From Azospirillum oryzae (GTDB taxonomy: Bacteria > Pseudomonadota > Alphaproteobacteria > Azospirillales > Azospirillaceae): a stretch of 64,000 bases of DNA. A program made the position numbers and the translations under genes. Within the stretch, counting starts at the first letter, position 1; each line of letters opens with the position of its first letter. The notes below the pieces were generated by a model. The model was given only the letters and a program-made list of their open reading frames with translations, had not been told where the DNA came from and ran no database searches. Below, one piece after another: positions 8,681-17,404 of the stretch. Where the stretch lies: the NCBI RefSeq assembly GCF_008364795.1, contig NZ_VTTM01000004.1, forward strand, positions 98,770 to 162,769. Direction: 5' to 3'.

Positions 8681-9489
8681 CCGGCGACACCAAATCCGCT
8701 GACACCGGGCTTGGCACCGGGCTTGGCACCGGGCTTGAGGGTGCGAAGGTGACGGGTTTGCCCAGGCGCTGGGCCTTGCGGCGGGGAACGGTGGGCATGA
8801 TGCTGCAGGAGCAGAAGATCCAGGACTGGCTCGCCCGCCTTGCGGAGAACCCGGATTACGCCTCCCATCCGCTGATGGGGGAATTCCGCGCGCTCGCCGA
8901 CGACCATCTGAAGCTGATGCGGCAGTTGACCAAGATCGCCAAGATCAGCGACCGCATGCAGACCGACACCCGCCAGATGGCGCGGGCGCTGCACGCCGCC
9001 TCGCAGACCGATCCGCTGACCGATCTGCCCAACCGCCGCCAGATGATCGAACGGCTGGAGGCTGAGCTGTGCCGCGTCGGCCGCAGCGGTGGCGGCTTCG
9101 CGCTCATCATGCTGGACATCGACCATTTCAAGGAAGTGAACGACGCCTTCGGCCATGCCGCCGGCGACCATGTTCTGGTGGAAACCGCCGGCCTCCTTCG
9201 GCGGAACCTGCGCGGGCACGATCTGTGCGCCCGCTGGGGCGGCGAGGAGTTCCTGATCCTGTTGCCCGACACCGATCAGGTCCACGCCGAAGCGGTGGCG
9301 GAAAAGTTGCGGGAGATCATCGCCCGCCAACCCATCACTCATCAGGACCACGCCATCATCGTGACTCTGAGCCTGGGCGTCGCCGCGTACCGCGAGGGGC
9401 GGACGGCCGATGCCTGCATCCAGGCGGCCGACGATGCGCTGTACATCGCCAAGCGCGCCGGGCGCAACCGCTGGGCCGCGGCGGCCTAA
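8677..9489 (+). CDS. siaD: SiaD-like diguanylate cyclase (GGEEF)
   Basis: This soluble c-di-GMP synthase has 270 residues. A low-complexity leader with TGLGTGLGTGL is followed by a helical stalk (about 45-100) and a GGDEF domain from DPLTDLPNRRQM. The active-site GGEEF is at 188-192. The inhibitory I-site RGHD (R179, D182) lies exactly five residues upstream, so product inhibition is expected. The start ATG at 8677 overlaps the kinase stop and is preceded by AGAGGAGG; an internal ATG at 8797 would skip the repeat-containing leader. In P. aeruginosa SiaD requires SiaC for activity. The gene ends tail-to-tail with the AI-2E-type permease, overlapping it by four bases. Confidence 0.92.
   Translation: MTGDTKSADTGLGTGLGTGLEGAKVTGLPRRWALRRGTVGMMLQEQKIQDWLARLAENPDYASHPLMGEFRALADDHLKLMRQLTKIAKISDRMQTDTRQMARALHAASQTDPLTDLPNRRQMIERLEAELCRVGRSGGGFALIMLDIDHFKEVNDAFGHAAGDHVLVETAGLLRRNLRGHDLCARWGGEEFLILLPDTDQVHAEAVAEKLREIIARQPITHQDHAIIVTLSLGVAAYREGRTADACIQAADDALYIAKRAGRNRWAAAA
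8703..8737 (+). repeat. three tandem 12-base units inside the siaD leader
   Basis: The unit CACCGGGCTTGG is repeated almost three times in direct tandem and encodes Thr-Gly-Leu-Gly repeats near the N-terminus of the cyclase. The unit length is a multiple of three, so gain or loss of a unit changes length but not frame. Confidence 0.85.
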
Positions 9490-11381
9490 AGCTGCGGAGA
9501 CGTCGGCTCCGCAGCCGGGGCCGCAACCATACCGAAGTTTAGTTCCTCCAGCTGCGCCAGGGCGCCGGCCATGCCGGTGGCGACCAGACTGGCGTCGGTC
9601 TCGGCGCTGGCGCGCTCCGGCACCTCGGCTTCCGGATGGGCGCTCCACAGGCAGAGCAGGATCGGCACGCGCGGGCCGAAATGCAGGCGCAGGCGGCGCA
9701 CCAGCCGCCGGCTGTGACCGAGGGCGGACGGGTTGAGGGAGGACAGCACCACCGCATCCACCCCGGCGGTGCCCAGGCTGGCGATGGTGCGCGATGACAC
9801 CTTCTCGCACGGCACGACATCGGTCTGGATGCCGCGGCCGGTCAGCAGATAGGCCAGAAGCCCGGCCGCCGCCTCGTCCAGATTGTTGCGGACGCCGACA
9901 CAGAGCACATGGGGGGCGTCGCCGGCCGGGGCCACCGTGTCGCTCAACTCGTCCAGCAGGCTCGCCATGCCCTCGGCCACCGCCTGGCGGCCCTCCGGGT
10001 TCAGGGTACCGCGCTGGCGGTCCTGCTCGGCCAGCGACAGGACGGAAAGCAGCAGGCCGTCGGCCAGTTCGACCGGACTGCATGCGGCGAGCCGCTCCTC
10101 GGCAAGCTCCGTCGCCTCGGTGGGATCGCGGGCGAGCAGGCGCTGGTATACCTTCGCCTCGTCCGGCAGGACAGGACGGTCGCCCAGCATCACTTCCAGG
10201 AAATGCAGCTGCGGCACATGGCGCCCCAGCACCACCAGACAGACGGTCAGCGGCGTCGCCAGCAGCAGCCCGACCGGCCCCCACAGCGTCGTCCACACCA
10301 CCGCCGCGACGATGATGGCGAGGGAGGACAAGCCGGTCGCAGTGCCGTAGAGCCAGGGCTCCACCACATTGTTGGAGAACAGCTCCACCGCCACGAACAG
10401 GGCGATGCACAGAAGCGGCAGGGTCCAGCCGGTGTCGACCGCGAAGGACAGCAGGATCGGAAAGGCCGACGCGATCACCGGCCCCAGGAATGGAATGAAG
10501 CGCAACACCGTGGCCATCAATCCCCACAGCAGCGGGTTCGGCACGCCCAGCAGCCACAGCCCGACGCCGATGGGAATGCCGTAGGTGACGTTCACCACCA
10601 CCTGCATCAGCAGATAGCGGCTGACCCGTTCGCCGGCGTCGTTCATCGCCTCCGTCGTGCGGCTGAGGTCGCCGGACCCGACCAGACGGATCAGGCGGTC
10701 GCGCAGATCCTCCCGCTTCAGAAGCATGAAGATGGTGAAGACCAGCACCATGCCGGCTGTGGCGATGGGCGTCATCGCCGGACCGAGAAACCGGCGCACG
10801 AGGTCGAACACGCCGGTGTCGGACTGGTCGATGCGCACGGGCACGGGTTCGCGGCGCGGCGGGGTGGCGGGACCGCCCTGCGGCGACGGCGCGGCGGTGG
10901 TGCCCTGCTGCTCCGGCGTCGCGCTGCCGGTGGCGTTCTCCAACTCCTGTTTGAGATCGCGGAAGGCCTCGGTCGCCTGCTTGATGACACCGCGGTCGCC
11001 GGTCGACGTGGTGGCGCTGCGCAGGGATTCGATCCTGGTGTGGATGTTTCGCTGATAAGTCGGCAGATTGTCGGCCAGATCGCCGAGCTGGCTGCCCACC
11101 ACCGCGCCGAATCCGATGATGGCGAGAAGCAGCAGGACCACCACCGCCAGCACCGACGGCACGCGGCCGAGGCGCCAGCGCTCCAGCCGGCTGACGATGG
11201 GCGTCAGCACGAAGCCGAGCAGCACCGCCAGGGCGATCGGCATCAGGATGTCCGCCGCCAGATACAGCGTCACCACGATCAGCGTGATGATCAGCAGGAT
11301 GGTCTGGGTGGAAACGGGGGGAGCGGCCTTCGTCACCGCGATGGGGCGTGCCTGCAGCCGGCGGGCGGTGTCCTCGGCCAT
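9486..11381 (-). CDS. AI-2E/PerM family permease with C-terminal cobalamin-binding-like extension
   Basis: This is a membrane protein of 631 residues. The N-terminal two thirds carry the AI-2E transporter (PerM/UPF0118) family pattern: paired N-terminal helices (TILLIITLIVVTLYLAADIL, ALAVLLGFVLTPIVSRL), a soluble stretch, then VNVTYGIPIGVGLWLLGVPNPLLWGLMA, FIPFLGPVIAS and VVEPWLYGTATGLSSLAIIVAAVVWTTLWG. The soluble C-terminal half (from about residue 450) ends in a Rossmann-like segment (VLCVGVRNNLDEAAAGLLAYLLTGRG, GVDAVVLSSLNPS) that resembles B12-binding folds, without the DxHxxG cobalamin motif. The ATG at 11381 was preferred over a 60-residue upstream extension of non-protein-like composition. 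Substrate unknown. Confidence 0.82.
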   Translation of the reverse strand: MAEDTARRLQARPIAVTKAAPPVSTQTILLIITLIVVTLYLAADILMPIALAVLLGFVLTPIVSRLERWRLGRVPSVLAVVVLLLLAIIGFGAVVGSQLGDLADNLPTYQRNIHTRIESLRSATTSTGDRGVIKQATEAFRDLKQELENATGSATPEQQGTTAAPSPQGGPATPPRREPVPVRIDQSDTGVFDLVRRFLGPAMTPIATAGMVLVFTIFMLLKREDLRDRLIRLVGSGDLSRTTEAMNDAGERVSRYLLMQVVVNVTYGIPIGVGLWLLGVPNPLLWGLMATVLRFIPFLGPVIASAFPILLSFAVDTGWTLPLLCIALFVAVELFSNNVVEPWLYGTATGLSSLAIIVAAVVWTTLWGPVGLLLATPLTVCLVVLGRHVPQLHFLEVMLGDRPVLPDEAKVYQRLLARDPTEATELAEERLAACSPVELADGLLLSVLSLAEQDRQRGTLNPEGRQAVAEGMASLLDELSDTVAPAGDAPHVLCVGVRNNLDEAAAGLLAYLLTGRGIQTDVVPCEKVSSRTIASLGTAGVDAVVLSSLNPSALGHSRRLVRRLRLHFGPRVPILLCLWSAHPEAEVPERASAETDASLVATGMAGALAQLEELNFGMVAAPAAEPTSPQL

Positions 11382-11584
11382 GATCGTCGGGCTTTCCGGA
11401 AGGGAGAATGCCCGACAGGAACACCGGCCGTGCCGCCACGTTCCCTGCCGCCGCGCTTGAAGGAGGCGCAGGCATTCCGCGCGGGAACACACCGATCCGG
11501 TGCGGACGCTGGACAAGGCGCGTTTCGGTGTCATCTTCGGCACGGGCACGGCGGCGATCACGGCGGACAGGGGACGCGACGACC

Positions 11585-12793
11585 ATGCGCTGGTTCATTC
11601 TTGCCATCCTGTTCATCGCCCGCACCTGCATGGCGCTGGAGTTCCAGATCCTCGGCGCCGTGATGCCGTTCGCGCGGGTGGATCTGGACAGCGACTATGC
11701 GGCCATGGGCCAGTTGATGGGCCTCTTCATGCTGCCGGGCATCGTGCTGGCCTTGCCGGCGGGCATGCTGAGCAGCCGGTTCGGGCTGAGGCGGCTGGCG
11801 GTCTTCAGCCTGCTTCTGCTGGCCGGCGGCAGCGCGCTGTTTTCGGTCAGTCACGACTATGGCACCGCCCTGGCCGGGCGTCTGGTCGGCGGGGCCGGCA
11901 ACGCGGTGCTCAGCGTGCTGGTGTCGGCGATGGTGGCCGAATGGTTCCGTGACCGCGACCTGTCGACGGCGCTGTCCATCGTGTTCATCAGCTGGCAGTT
12001 CGGCCTTGCCGTCGCGCTGGCGGTGTTCCCGGCGATCGCGGAGGCGGCGTCCTGGCGCTGGGCCTGCCATCTGACGACCCTGGTCTGCCTGACGGTGGCG
12101 GCTCTGGTGGCGCTGACCTACCGCTCGCCCCCCGGCACCGTCGCCGCCACGCCCACCGCCACGCCCACCGCCGCAGGGCGGCGGAGCATGCCCAGCCTGC
12201 GCCTGATCGCCCGGCGGCAAAGCATCCTCCCCACCCTGGCCGGCATCATCTGGACCGCCTACAATGTCGGGCAGGTGATTTTCCTGACCTATGCGCCGGC
12301 CCTGCTGGCCTCCACCGGCATATCGGTGACCGAGGCGTCGCGCACCGTCAGCCTGACCGTCTGGGTGACCATGGCCACCATGCCGCTGGGCGGCCTGCTG
12401 ACCGACCGTTGCGGCCGGCCGCTGATGCCGGTGGCGGTCGGATCGCTGGGTGCCGCGGCGGCGGGGACGGCCTTCAGCCTGGGAGCGCCGCCCATGTTGA
12501 GCTGCATCATCGTCGGCCTGTTCCTCGGCCTGCCGGCTGGCGGCATCCTGGCCCTGCCGGCCCGCCACTCCGCCCCGGGCGACACGGCATGGTCGCTGGG
12601 CTGGTTCATGACCGTCTTCTATATCCTGATGACGCTCATCCAGATGCTGGCCGGCCTGATCCGCGACCGGACCGGCAGCGACCTCGTCACCGTGGAGTTC
12701 GGCTGCGCGCTGCTGGCGCTGGTTGCCGTCGGGCTGATCCCGTTCGAACTGGCGCGCCGCGCGTTGCGGCCGTCCCCGGCCATGGCGGCCTGA
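11585..12793 (+). CDS. MFS transporter
   Basis: This is a major facilitator superfamily permease of 402 residues with about 12 hydrophobic segments. The N-terminus is MRWFILAILFIARTCMALEFQ, and the loop between helices 2 and 3 has the MFS signature-like LSSRFGLRRL. The central cytoplasmic loop contains a Thr/Ala/Pro repeat (TPTATPTA) from a short DNA repeat, and the second half has GGLLTDRCGRPLMPV at the equivalent loop. The start ATG 11585 follows a GGGGA stretch; frames extending further upstream overlap the promoter region of the divergent permease gene. Substrate cannot be inferred. It is the last plus-strand gene before the minus-strand polyamine block. Confidence 0.85.
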   Translation: MRWFILAILFIARTCMALEFQILGAVMPFARVDLDSDYAAMGQLMGLFMLPGIVLALPAGMLSSRFGLRRLAVFSLLLLAGGSALFSVSHDYGTALAGRLVGGAGNAVLSVLVSAMVAEWFRDRDLSTALSIVFISWQFGLAVALAVFPAIAEAASWRWACHLTTLVCLTVAALVALTYRSPPGTVAATPTATPTAAGRRSMPSLRLIARRQSILPTLAGIIWTAYNVGQVIFLTYAPALLASTGISVTEASRTVSLTVWVTMATMPLGGLLTDRCGRPLMPVAVGSLGAAAAGTAFSLGAPPMLSCIIVGLFLGLPAGGILALPARHSAPGDTAWSLGWFMTVFYILMTLIQMLAGLIRDRTGSDLVTVEFGCALLALVAVGLIPFELARRALRPSPAMAA

Positions 12794-12816
12794 CCGGCCG
12801 GATCAGAGCGCCGGTT

Positions 12817-13848
12817 TCAGGGAAGCGGTTGCTGTTGCGTAATGCAGTGGATGCCGCCGCCGCCGCGCACGATGTCCAAGGCCGCGATCTGCACCACCTC
12901 GCGGTCGGGGAAGGCCTTGCGGACGACGCGGAAGGCCTCGTCGTCGGCCGGATCCTCGAAGGCCGGCATGACGATGCCGCCGTTGGCGATGTAGAGGTTG
13001 GTGTAGGACAGGGTCAGGCGCACGCCGTTCAGGTCGCGGCGAGCGGGCTGCTGGATCGGGATGACCTCCAGTTCGCGGCCCTTTGCGTCGCGGGCGCGCT
13101 TCAACCGGTCGAGATTGTCCTGGAAGATCTTGAAGTTGGGATCGCCCGGATCATCGGTGGTGATCGCCATCACCACGCCGGGGCGGACGAACAGCGCGAT
13201 CTCGTCGATGTGGCCGTCGGTCTCGTCGTCCTGATAGCCCTGCCCCAGCCAGATCACCGTTTCGACGCCGAGATGGTCCTTCAACTGCCGCTCGATCTCC
13301 TCGCGCGACAGGCCGGGATTGCGGTTGGGGTTGAGCAGGCACTGTTCGGTGGTGATCAGCGTCCCCTCCCCATCCACGTGGAAGGAGCCGCCCTCCATCA
13401 CCAGGGGCGCGGAATAGCAGGGGAGCTTGAGGTGGTCGAGGATCAGGCGGCCGACCTCACGGTCCTTCTCGCAGCCCTCGTAATTGCCGCCCCAGGCGTT
13501 GAAGCCCCAATGGACGCCGGCCAGCCCGCCCTTGCCATCGATGACGAAGCTGGGGCCGGTGTCGCGAATCCAGGAATCGCTGATCGGCAGCGGCAGAATC
13601 TGGATACCGGGGCCGCAGGCGAGCGAGGCTTCCGCCACATCCGCCGGGTCGCACACCATCGTCACCGGCTCGAAGCGGGCGATGGCCTGCGCAACCTCGG
13701 CGTAGGCGTCGCACGCGGCGTCGAAGGCACCCTCCGGCCAGGTTTCCGGCCGGCACGGCCACGCCATCCAGCATCCGCTGTGGCGAGCCCATTCGCCGGG
13801 CATGTGGAAGCCTTGGCCCGTCGGCATCGGGGCGTTCGGTGTCGTCAT
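12817..13848 (-). CDS. aguA: agmatine deiminase
   Basis: This is agmatine deiminase (343 residues), which converts agmatine to N-carbamoylputrescine. Family marks are MPGEWARHSGCWMAWP at the N-terminus, SDSWIRDTGPSFVID, FNAWGGNYEGCEKD, LVMEGGSFHVDGEGTLITTEQCLLNPNRNP, DDETDGHIDEIALFV and the C-terminal GGGGIHC, which holds the catalytic Cys335. The ATG at 13848 follows a TAGGGGGAT ribosome site. No N-carbamoylputrescine amidohydrolase gene (aguB) is adjacent. The product would be putrescine after hydrolysis, which fits the neighbouring putrescine transporter and the puuA/puuB pair. Confidence 0.95.
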   Translation of the reverse strand: MTTPNAPMPTGQGFHMPGEWARHSGCWMAWPCRPETWPEGAFDAACDAYAEVAQAIARFEPVTMVCDPADVAEASLACGPGIQILPLPISDSWIRDTGPSFVIDGKGGLAGVHWGFNAWGGNYEGCEKDREVGRLILDHLKLPCYSAPLVMEGGSFHVDGEGTLITTEQCLLNPNRNPGLSREEIERQLKDHLGVETVIWLGQGYQDDETDGHIDEIALFVRPGVVMAITTDDPGDPNFKIFQDNLDRLKRARDAKGRELEVIPIQQPARRDLNGVRLTLSYTNLYIANGGIVMPAFEDPADDEAFRVVRKAFPDREVVQIAALDIVRGGGGIHCITQQQPLP

Positions 13849-14382
13849 GCGTCGATCCCCCTACCCTTTTTAAAAGTCCCTGCCCGTCACGGCGGCCGCG
13901 TGACTAAAAGCCGCGAGCCTCAAACCGCAAGACTGGGACATTTTCCGTCCCGGTCCACCCTAACCACGGGAGCGCGCGTTTGGCAATCGCGTCCACGGCA
14001 GCGGGCACTTGGCCTTATGGCAGAGGAACTTTTGAACGGACGCGACATCGCGTCGGCATGCCGGGAGGGGGGCCGGCATGAAGGCCGTCAGCGGCCGATC
14101 AGGCGCCGGACGGCGGGCGCAGGGCGCGGCGGGCGGTGACCGTACGGGTGTTCGAATAAGCGCTGGAAACGGGACTGAAGAATCCAAGCCTCAACAAGGG
14201 GAACCACAGGAGCGCGCGCATGGCACGGCCTCTTTCGCTGTTGCAGATGGCTTCAACATAGCAAAAGAAGCGGGCAATTGCCATCCATGGCGGCAGAATT
14301 CTCCTCTGCGCGGATGGATGGGGTGCCGACATGATCTGTGGACCGGCCGGACCATGACGTCCGGCCGGCCTCCAGACTTCGG
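13849..14382. other. intergenic stretch with a perfect hairpin after potI
   Basis: About 530 bases with no convincing gene. Short open frames exist on both strands but lack ribosome sites and family resemblance. CCGGCCGGAC (14343-14352) and its reverse complement (14359-14368) form a perfect 10-bp stem with a 6-base loop just downstream of the potI stop. It lacks a clear U tract, so it is more likely an mRNA 3'-end stabiliser than a textbook terminator. Confidence 0.5.
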
Positions 14383-15216
14383 TCAGCCGTTCTGGATCGC
14401 CATCTGCTCGTCGCGTTTGCGCTGGCGTTCCTGGCGGGCCATCACGATGCTGGCGACGAAGATGCCGGTCGCCACCACCAGCACCATCAGGGTCGCCAGG
14501 GCATTGATCTGCGGGCTGATGCCGAACTTCACACTGGAGAAGATCACCATCGGCAGCGTCGTCGATCCGGGGCCGGAGACGAAGCTCGCCACCACCACGT
14601 CATCCAGCGACAGGGTGAAGGCCAGGAGCCAGCCGGCGACCAGCGCCGGGGCGATCAGCGGCAGGGTGATGACGAAGAAGACCTTGGCCGGGCGGGCGCC
14701 AAGATCCATCGCGGCCTCCTCCAGGCTGCCGTCCATGCCGGCCAGCCGCGACTGGATGACCACCGCGACATAGGACATGGTGAAGGTCGTGTGGGCGATG
14801 GTGATGGTGGTGACGCCGCGCCCGTCGGGCCAGCCCACCCACTGCTCCATCGCCACGAACAGCAGCAGCAGCGACAGGCCGGTGATGACCTCCGGCATGA
14901 CCAGCGGCGCGGTGATCATGCCGCCGAACAGCGTCCGGCCGCGGAACCGGCCGAAACGGGTCAGCGCCAGACCGGCGCAGGTGCCCAGCAGCACCGCCAG
15001 CGTTGCCGACACCGCCGCCACCTGGAAGGACAGCAGGGCGGCGTCCAGCAGCGTGTCGTTGTGGATCAGCTCGCCATACCATTTGGTCGAAAAGCCGCTC
15101 CACACCGTCACCAGCCGCGACTCGTTGAAACTGAAGACGATCAGCAGCGCGATGGGGACATAGAGGAAGGCATAGCCGAACAGCAGCGCCCAGGACAGGA
15201 ACCCGAACCGTTTCAT
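14383..15216 (-). CDS. potI: putrescine ABC transporter permease PotI
   Basis: This inner-membrane permease subunit (277 residues) belongs to a PotFGHI-type polyamine importer. The N-terminus FGFLSWALLFGYAFLYVPIALLIVFSFNES is typical of PotC/PotI proteins. The EAA coupling loop is visible as LEEAAMDLGARPAKVFFVITLPLIAPAL, followed by FTLSLDDVVVASFVSGPGSTTLPMVI. The start ATG (15216) overlaps the potH stop by an ATGA junction, so translation is coupled. It is the last gene of potFGHI. Confidence 0.95.
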   Translation of the reverse strand: MKRFGFLSWALLFGYAFLYVPIALLIVFSFNESRLVTVWSGFSTKWYGELIHNDTLLDAALLSFQVAAVSATLAVLLGTCAGLALTRFGRFRGRTLFGGMITAPLVMPEVITGLSLLLLFVAMEQWVGWPDGRGVTTITIAHTTFTMSYVAVVIQSRLAGMDGSLEEAAMDLGARPAKVFFVITLPLIAPALVAGWLLAFTLSLDDVVVASFVSGPGSTTLPMVIFSSVKFGISPQINALATLMVLVVATGIFVASIVMARQERQRKRDEQMAIQNG

Positions 15217-16157
15217 CGCCCGGCCTCCGCCTGTTTGCCCTGCACATGCTGGAAGATCATGATCGGCACCACCAGGACCAGAAGCAGGGCGATGGCGACG
15301 GCCGACGCCACCGGCCAGTCGCGGTTGGCGAAGAACTCGTTCCACAGCACGCGGCCGATCATCAGCGTGTCGGGACCGCCCAGCAGTTCCGGCGTCACGA
15401 ACTCGCCCACCGCCGGGATGAAGACCAGCAGCGACCCGGCGACGATGCCCGGCAGCGACAGCGGCAGCGTGATCTGCAGGAAGGACCTGAACGGGCGGGA
15501 GCCGAGGTCGGCCGCCGCCTCCAGCAGGCTGGGGTCCATCTTCTCCAGGGTGGAATAGAGCGGCAGAACCATGAAGGGCAGGTAGCAGTAGGTCATGCCG
15601 ATATAGACCGCCCAGTCGGAATAGAGGATCTCCACGGGACCGCTGGTGATGCCCGCCCATTCCAGCAGGTTGCTGATGACGCCGTTGCCCTTGAGGATGC
15701 CGATCCAGGCATAGATGCGGATCAGGAAGCTGGTCCAGAAGGGCAGGATCACCAGCATCATCAGCGGCCCGCGCCGCGCCGGATCGGCCTTGGCGATGGC
15801 GTAGGCCATGGGATAGCCGATCGCCAGGCACAGCAGCGTGGTGACCGCCGCGATCTTCAGCGAGTTCAGGTAGGCGAGGATGTAGAGGTCGTCCCCGCCC
15901 AGCCGGAAGTAATTGCTGATGTTCAGCAGGATCTGCAGCTTGGAGGTGCCGGCATCCTCGTCGGTCAGCCACTCCACCAGCGACGAATAGGGCGGCTGGG
16001 CGATGATCGATTCGGAGAAGCTGATGCCGAAGACGATCAGGAAGGGCACCAGGAAGAACAGCATCAGCCACAGATAGGGAACCGCGACGACCACGCCGCG
16101 GCCCCACAGCCCGATCCGGCTGAGCCCGGAAACGAGGACGGAGACGACCGTCCTCAT
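15213..16157 (-). CDS. potH: putrescine ABC transporter permease PotH
   Basis: This is the second permease subunit of the putrescine importer (314 residues). It has about six hydrophobic segments, PYLWLMLFFLVPFLIVFGISFSES near the N-terminus, and an EAA loop LLEAAADLGSRPFRSFLQITLPLSLPGI followed by FIPAVGEFVTPELLGG, characteristic of PotB/PotH. The ATG at 16157 overlaps the potG stop (ATGA), which fixes the start over an upstream in-frame possibility. Confidence 0.95.
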   Translation of the reverse strand: MRTVVSVLVSGLSRIGLWGRGVVVAVPYLWLMLFFLVPFLIVFGISFSESIIAQPPYSSLVEWLTDEDAGTSKLQILLNISNYFRLGGDDLYILAYLNSLKIAAVTTLLCLAIGYPMAYAIAKADPARRGPLMMLVILPFWTSFLIRIYAWIGILKGNGVISNLLEWAGITSGPVEILYSDWAVYIGMTYCYLPFMVLPLYSTLEKMDPSLLEAAADLGSRPFRSFLQITLPLSLPGIVAGSLLVFIPAVGEFVTPELLGGPDTLMIGRVLWNEFFANRDWPVASAVAIALLLVLVVPIMIFQHVQGKQAEAGR

Positions 16158-17305
16158 TGGGTCAGCACCACGCCGGCGAAGGGACGCCATGTCAGGGTCA
16201 CCTCGTCCTCCCAGGTGATCGGCATTTCGGTGCGGCGGGTGACGTTGGGGGCGGTGACCCGCACCGTCTTGCCGGTCGGCAACTGCACCAGATAGATCGA
16301 CACGTCGCCGAGATAGGCGATTTCGCGCACGATGCCGGTGGTCCGGTTGCGGCCATCTCCGTCCGCGACCGGATCCTTGGACAGGGCGATCTTCTCCGGC
16401 CGGATGGCGACCGAGACGGGGGAGCCGGCCGGCGCCGGGGTGGCGTGGGCGATCAGCAGTTCGCAGCCGGCGTCCTCCGACGCGACGATGACCTGATCGC
16501 CCTCGGTCGAAACCACGCGGCCGTCGAACATGTTGATCGAGCCGATGAACTCCGCGACGAAGCGGGTGTGGGGGTATTCGTAGATCTCGGTCGGCGTGCC
16601 CACCTGCGCGATCACGCCGTGGTTCATCACGGCGATGCGCGAGGACATGGTCATCGCCTCCTCCTGGTCGTGGGTGACGACGATGAAGGTGACGCCCAGC
16701 TTTTCCTGGATGTTGACCAGTTCGAACTGCGTGCGTTCGCGCAGCTTCTTGTCGAGCGCGCCCAGCGGTTCGTCCAGCAGCAGCAGCTTCGGCCGCTTGA
16801 CCAGCGAGCGAGCGAGCGCGACGCGCTGGCGCTGGCCGCCGGACAGCTGGTGCGGACGGCGCTTGCCGAAGGCCGACAGTTGGACCATCCCCAGCATCTC
16901 CGCCACGCGGTCGCGGATCTCCGCCTTCGCCACCCCGTCCTGTTTCAGGCCGAAGGCGACGTTCTGCTCCACCGTCATGTGCGGGAACAGGGCGTAGGAC
17001 TGGAACATCATGTTGACCGGCCGCTCATAGGGCGGAATGCCGGCCATATCGACGCCGTCGATGAAGATCTTGCCTTCGGTCGGCTGCTCGAACCCCGCCA
17101 GCATGCGCAGCAGCGTCGTCTTGCCGGAGCCCGACCCGCCGAGCAGGGCGAAGAACTCGTTGCGGTAGATCGACAGGCTGACCTCGTCCACCGCGACGAA
17201 GTCGCCGAAGGTCTTCGTCACCTTTTCGATTCGGACATACGGCGTCTGGCCCGCGTCCTGCCACGGTTCCAGACGGGTGGGTTTGCGAATCGGCTGACCG
17301 GCCAT
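16154..17305 (-). CDS. potG: putrescine ABC transporter ATPase PotG
   Basis: This is the ATP-binding subunit of the polyamine importer (383 residues). Walker A is GGSGSGKTT, the Q loop MMFQSYALFPHMTV, the ABC signature LSGGQRQR, Walker B LLLLDEPLGALD and the H loop VTHDQEEAMT. After about residue 250 comes a TOBE-like regulatory domain (FIGSINMFDGRVV, VSVAIRPEKI). The start ATG is preceded by AGAGGAA. It follows potF with a strong hairpin in between. Confidence 0.96.
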   Translation of the reverse strand: MAGQPIRKPTRLEPWQDAGQTPYVRIEKVTKTFGDFVAVDEVSLSIYRNEFFALLGGSGSGKTTLLRMLAGFEQPTEGKIFIDGVDMAGIPPYERPVNMMFQSYALFPHMTVEQNVAFGLKQDGVAKAEIRDRVAEMLGMVQLSAFGKRRPHQLSGGQRQRVALARSLVKRPKLLLLDEPLGALDKKLRERTQFELVNIQEKLGVTFIVVTHDQEEAMTMSSRIAVMNHGVIAQVGTPTEIYEYPHTRFVAEFIGSINMFDGRVVSTEGDQVIVASEDAGCELLIAHATPAPAGSPVSVAIRPEKIALSKDPVADGDGRNRTTGIVREIAYLGDVSIYLVQLPTGKTVRVTAPNVTRRTEMPITWEDEVTLTWRPFAGVVLTQ

Positions 17306-17329
17306 CCGGGTTCCTCTTTCATGACGACG

Positions 17330-17365
17330 CCCCGGCCGCTCCCCATCGCTGGGGATCGGCCGGGG
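17330..17365 (-). promoter_or_regulatory. intercistronic hairpin between potF and potG
   Basis: The arms CCCCGGCCG (17330-17338) and CGGCCGGGG (17357-17365) pair perfectly, and a further CCCC/GGGG pair (17341-17344 with 17351-17354) extends the stem inward past a two-base mismatch. No U tract follows. A structure in this position commonly lets the binding protein be made in excess over the membrane subunits by protecting or attenuating the mRNA; that role is inferred. Confidence 0.7.
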
Positions 17366-17404
17366 CGGGCCAGCGCCACAAATCGGCGCCTTGCGGGGAT
17401 CGGC

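Noticed and set aside
8404..11631. Minus-strand open frame of more than 1000 codons across siaD and the permease
   Set aside because: It is off-frame to the permease and antisense to siaD; no recognisable domain.
12140..12180. Short CCACGCCCACCG-type repeat inside the MFS gene as a mobile or regulatory element
   Set aside because: It is a short in-frame Thr/Ala/Pro linker repeat in a cytoplasmic loop, nothing more.
14099..14332. Minus-strand 77-codon frame near potI
   Set aside because: No ribosome site, no family resemblance and no conserved-looking composition.
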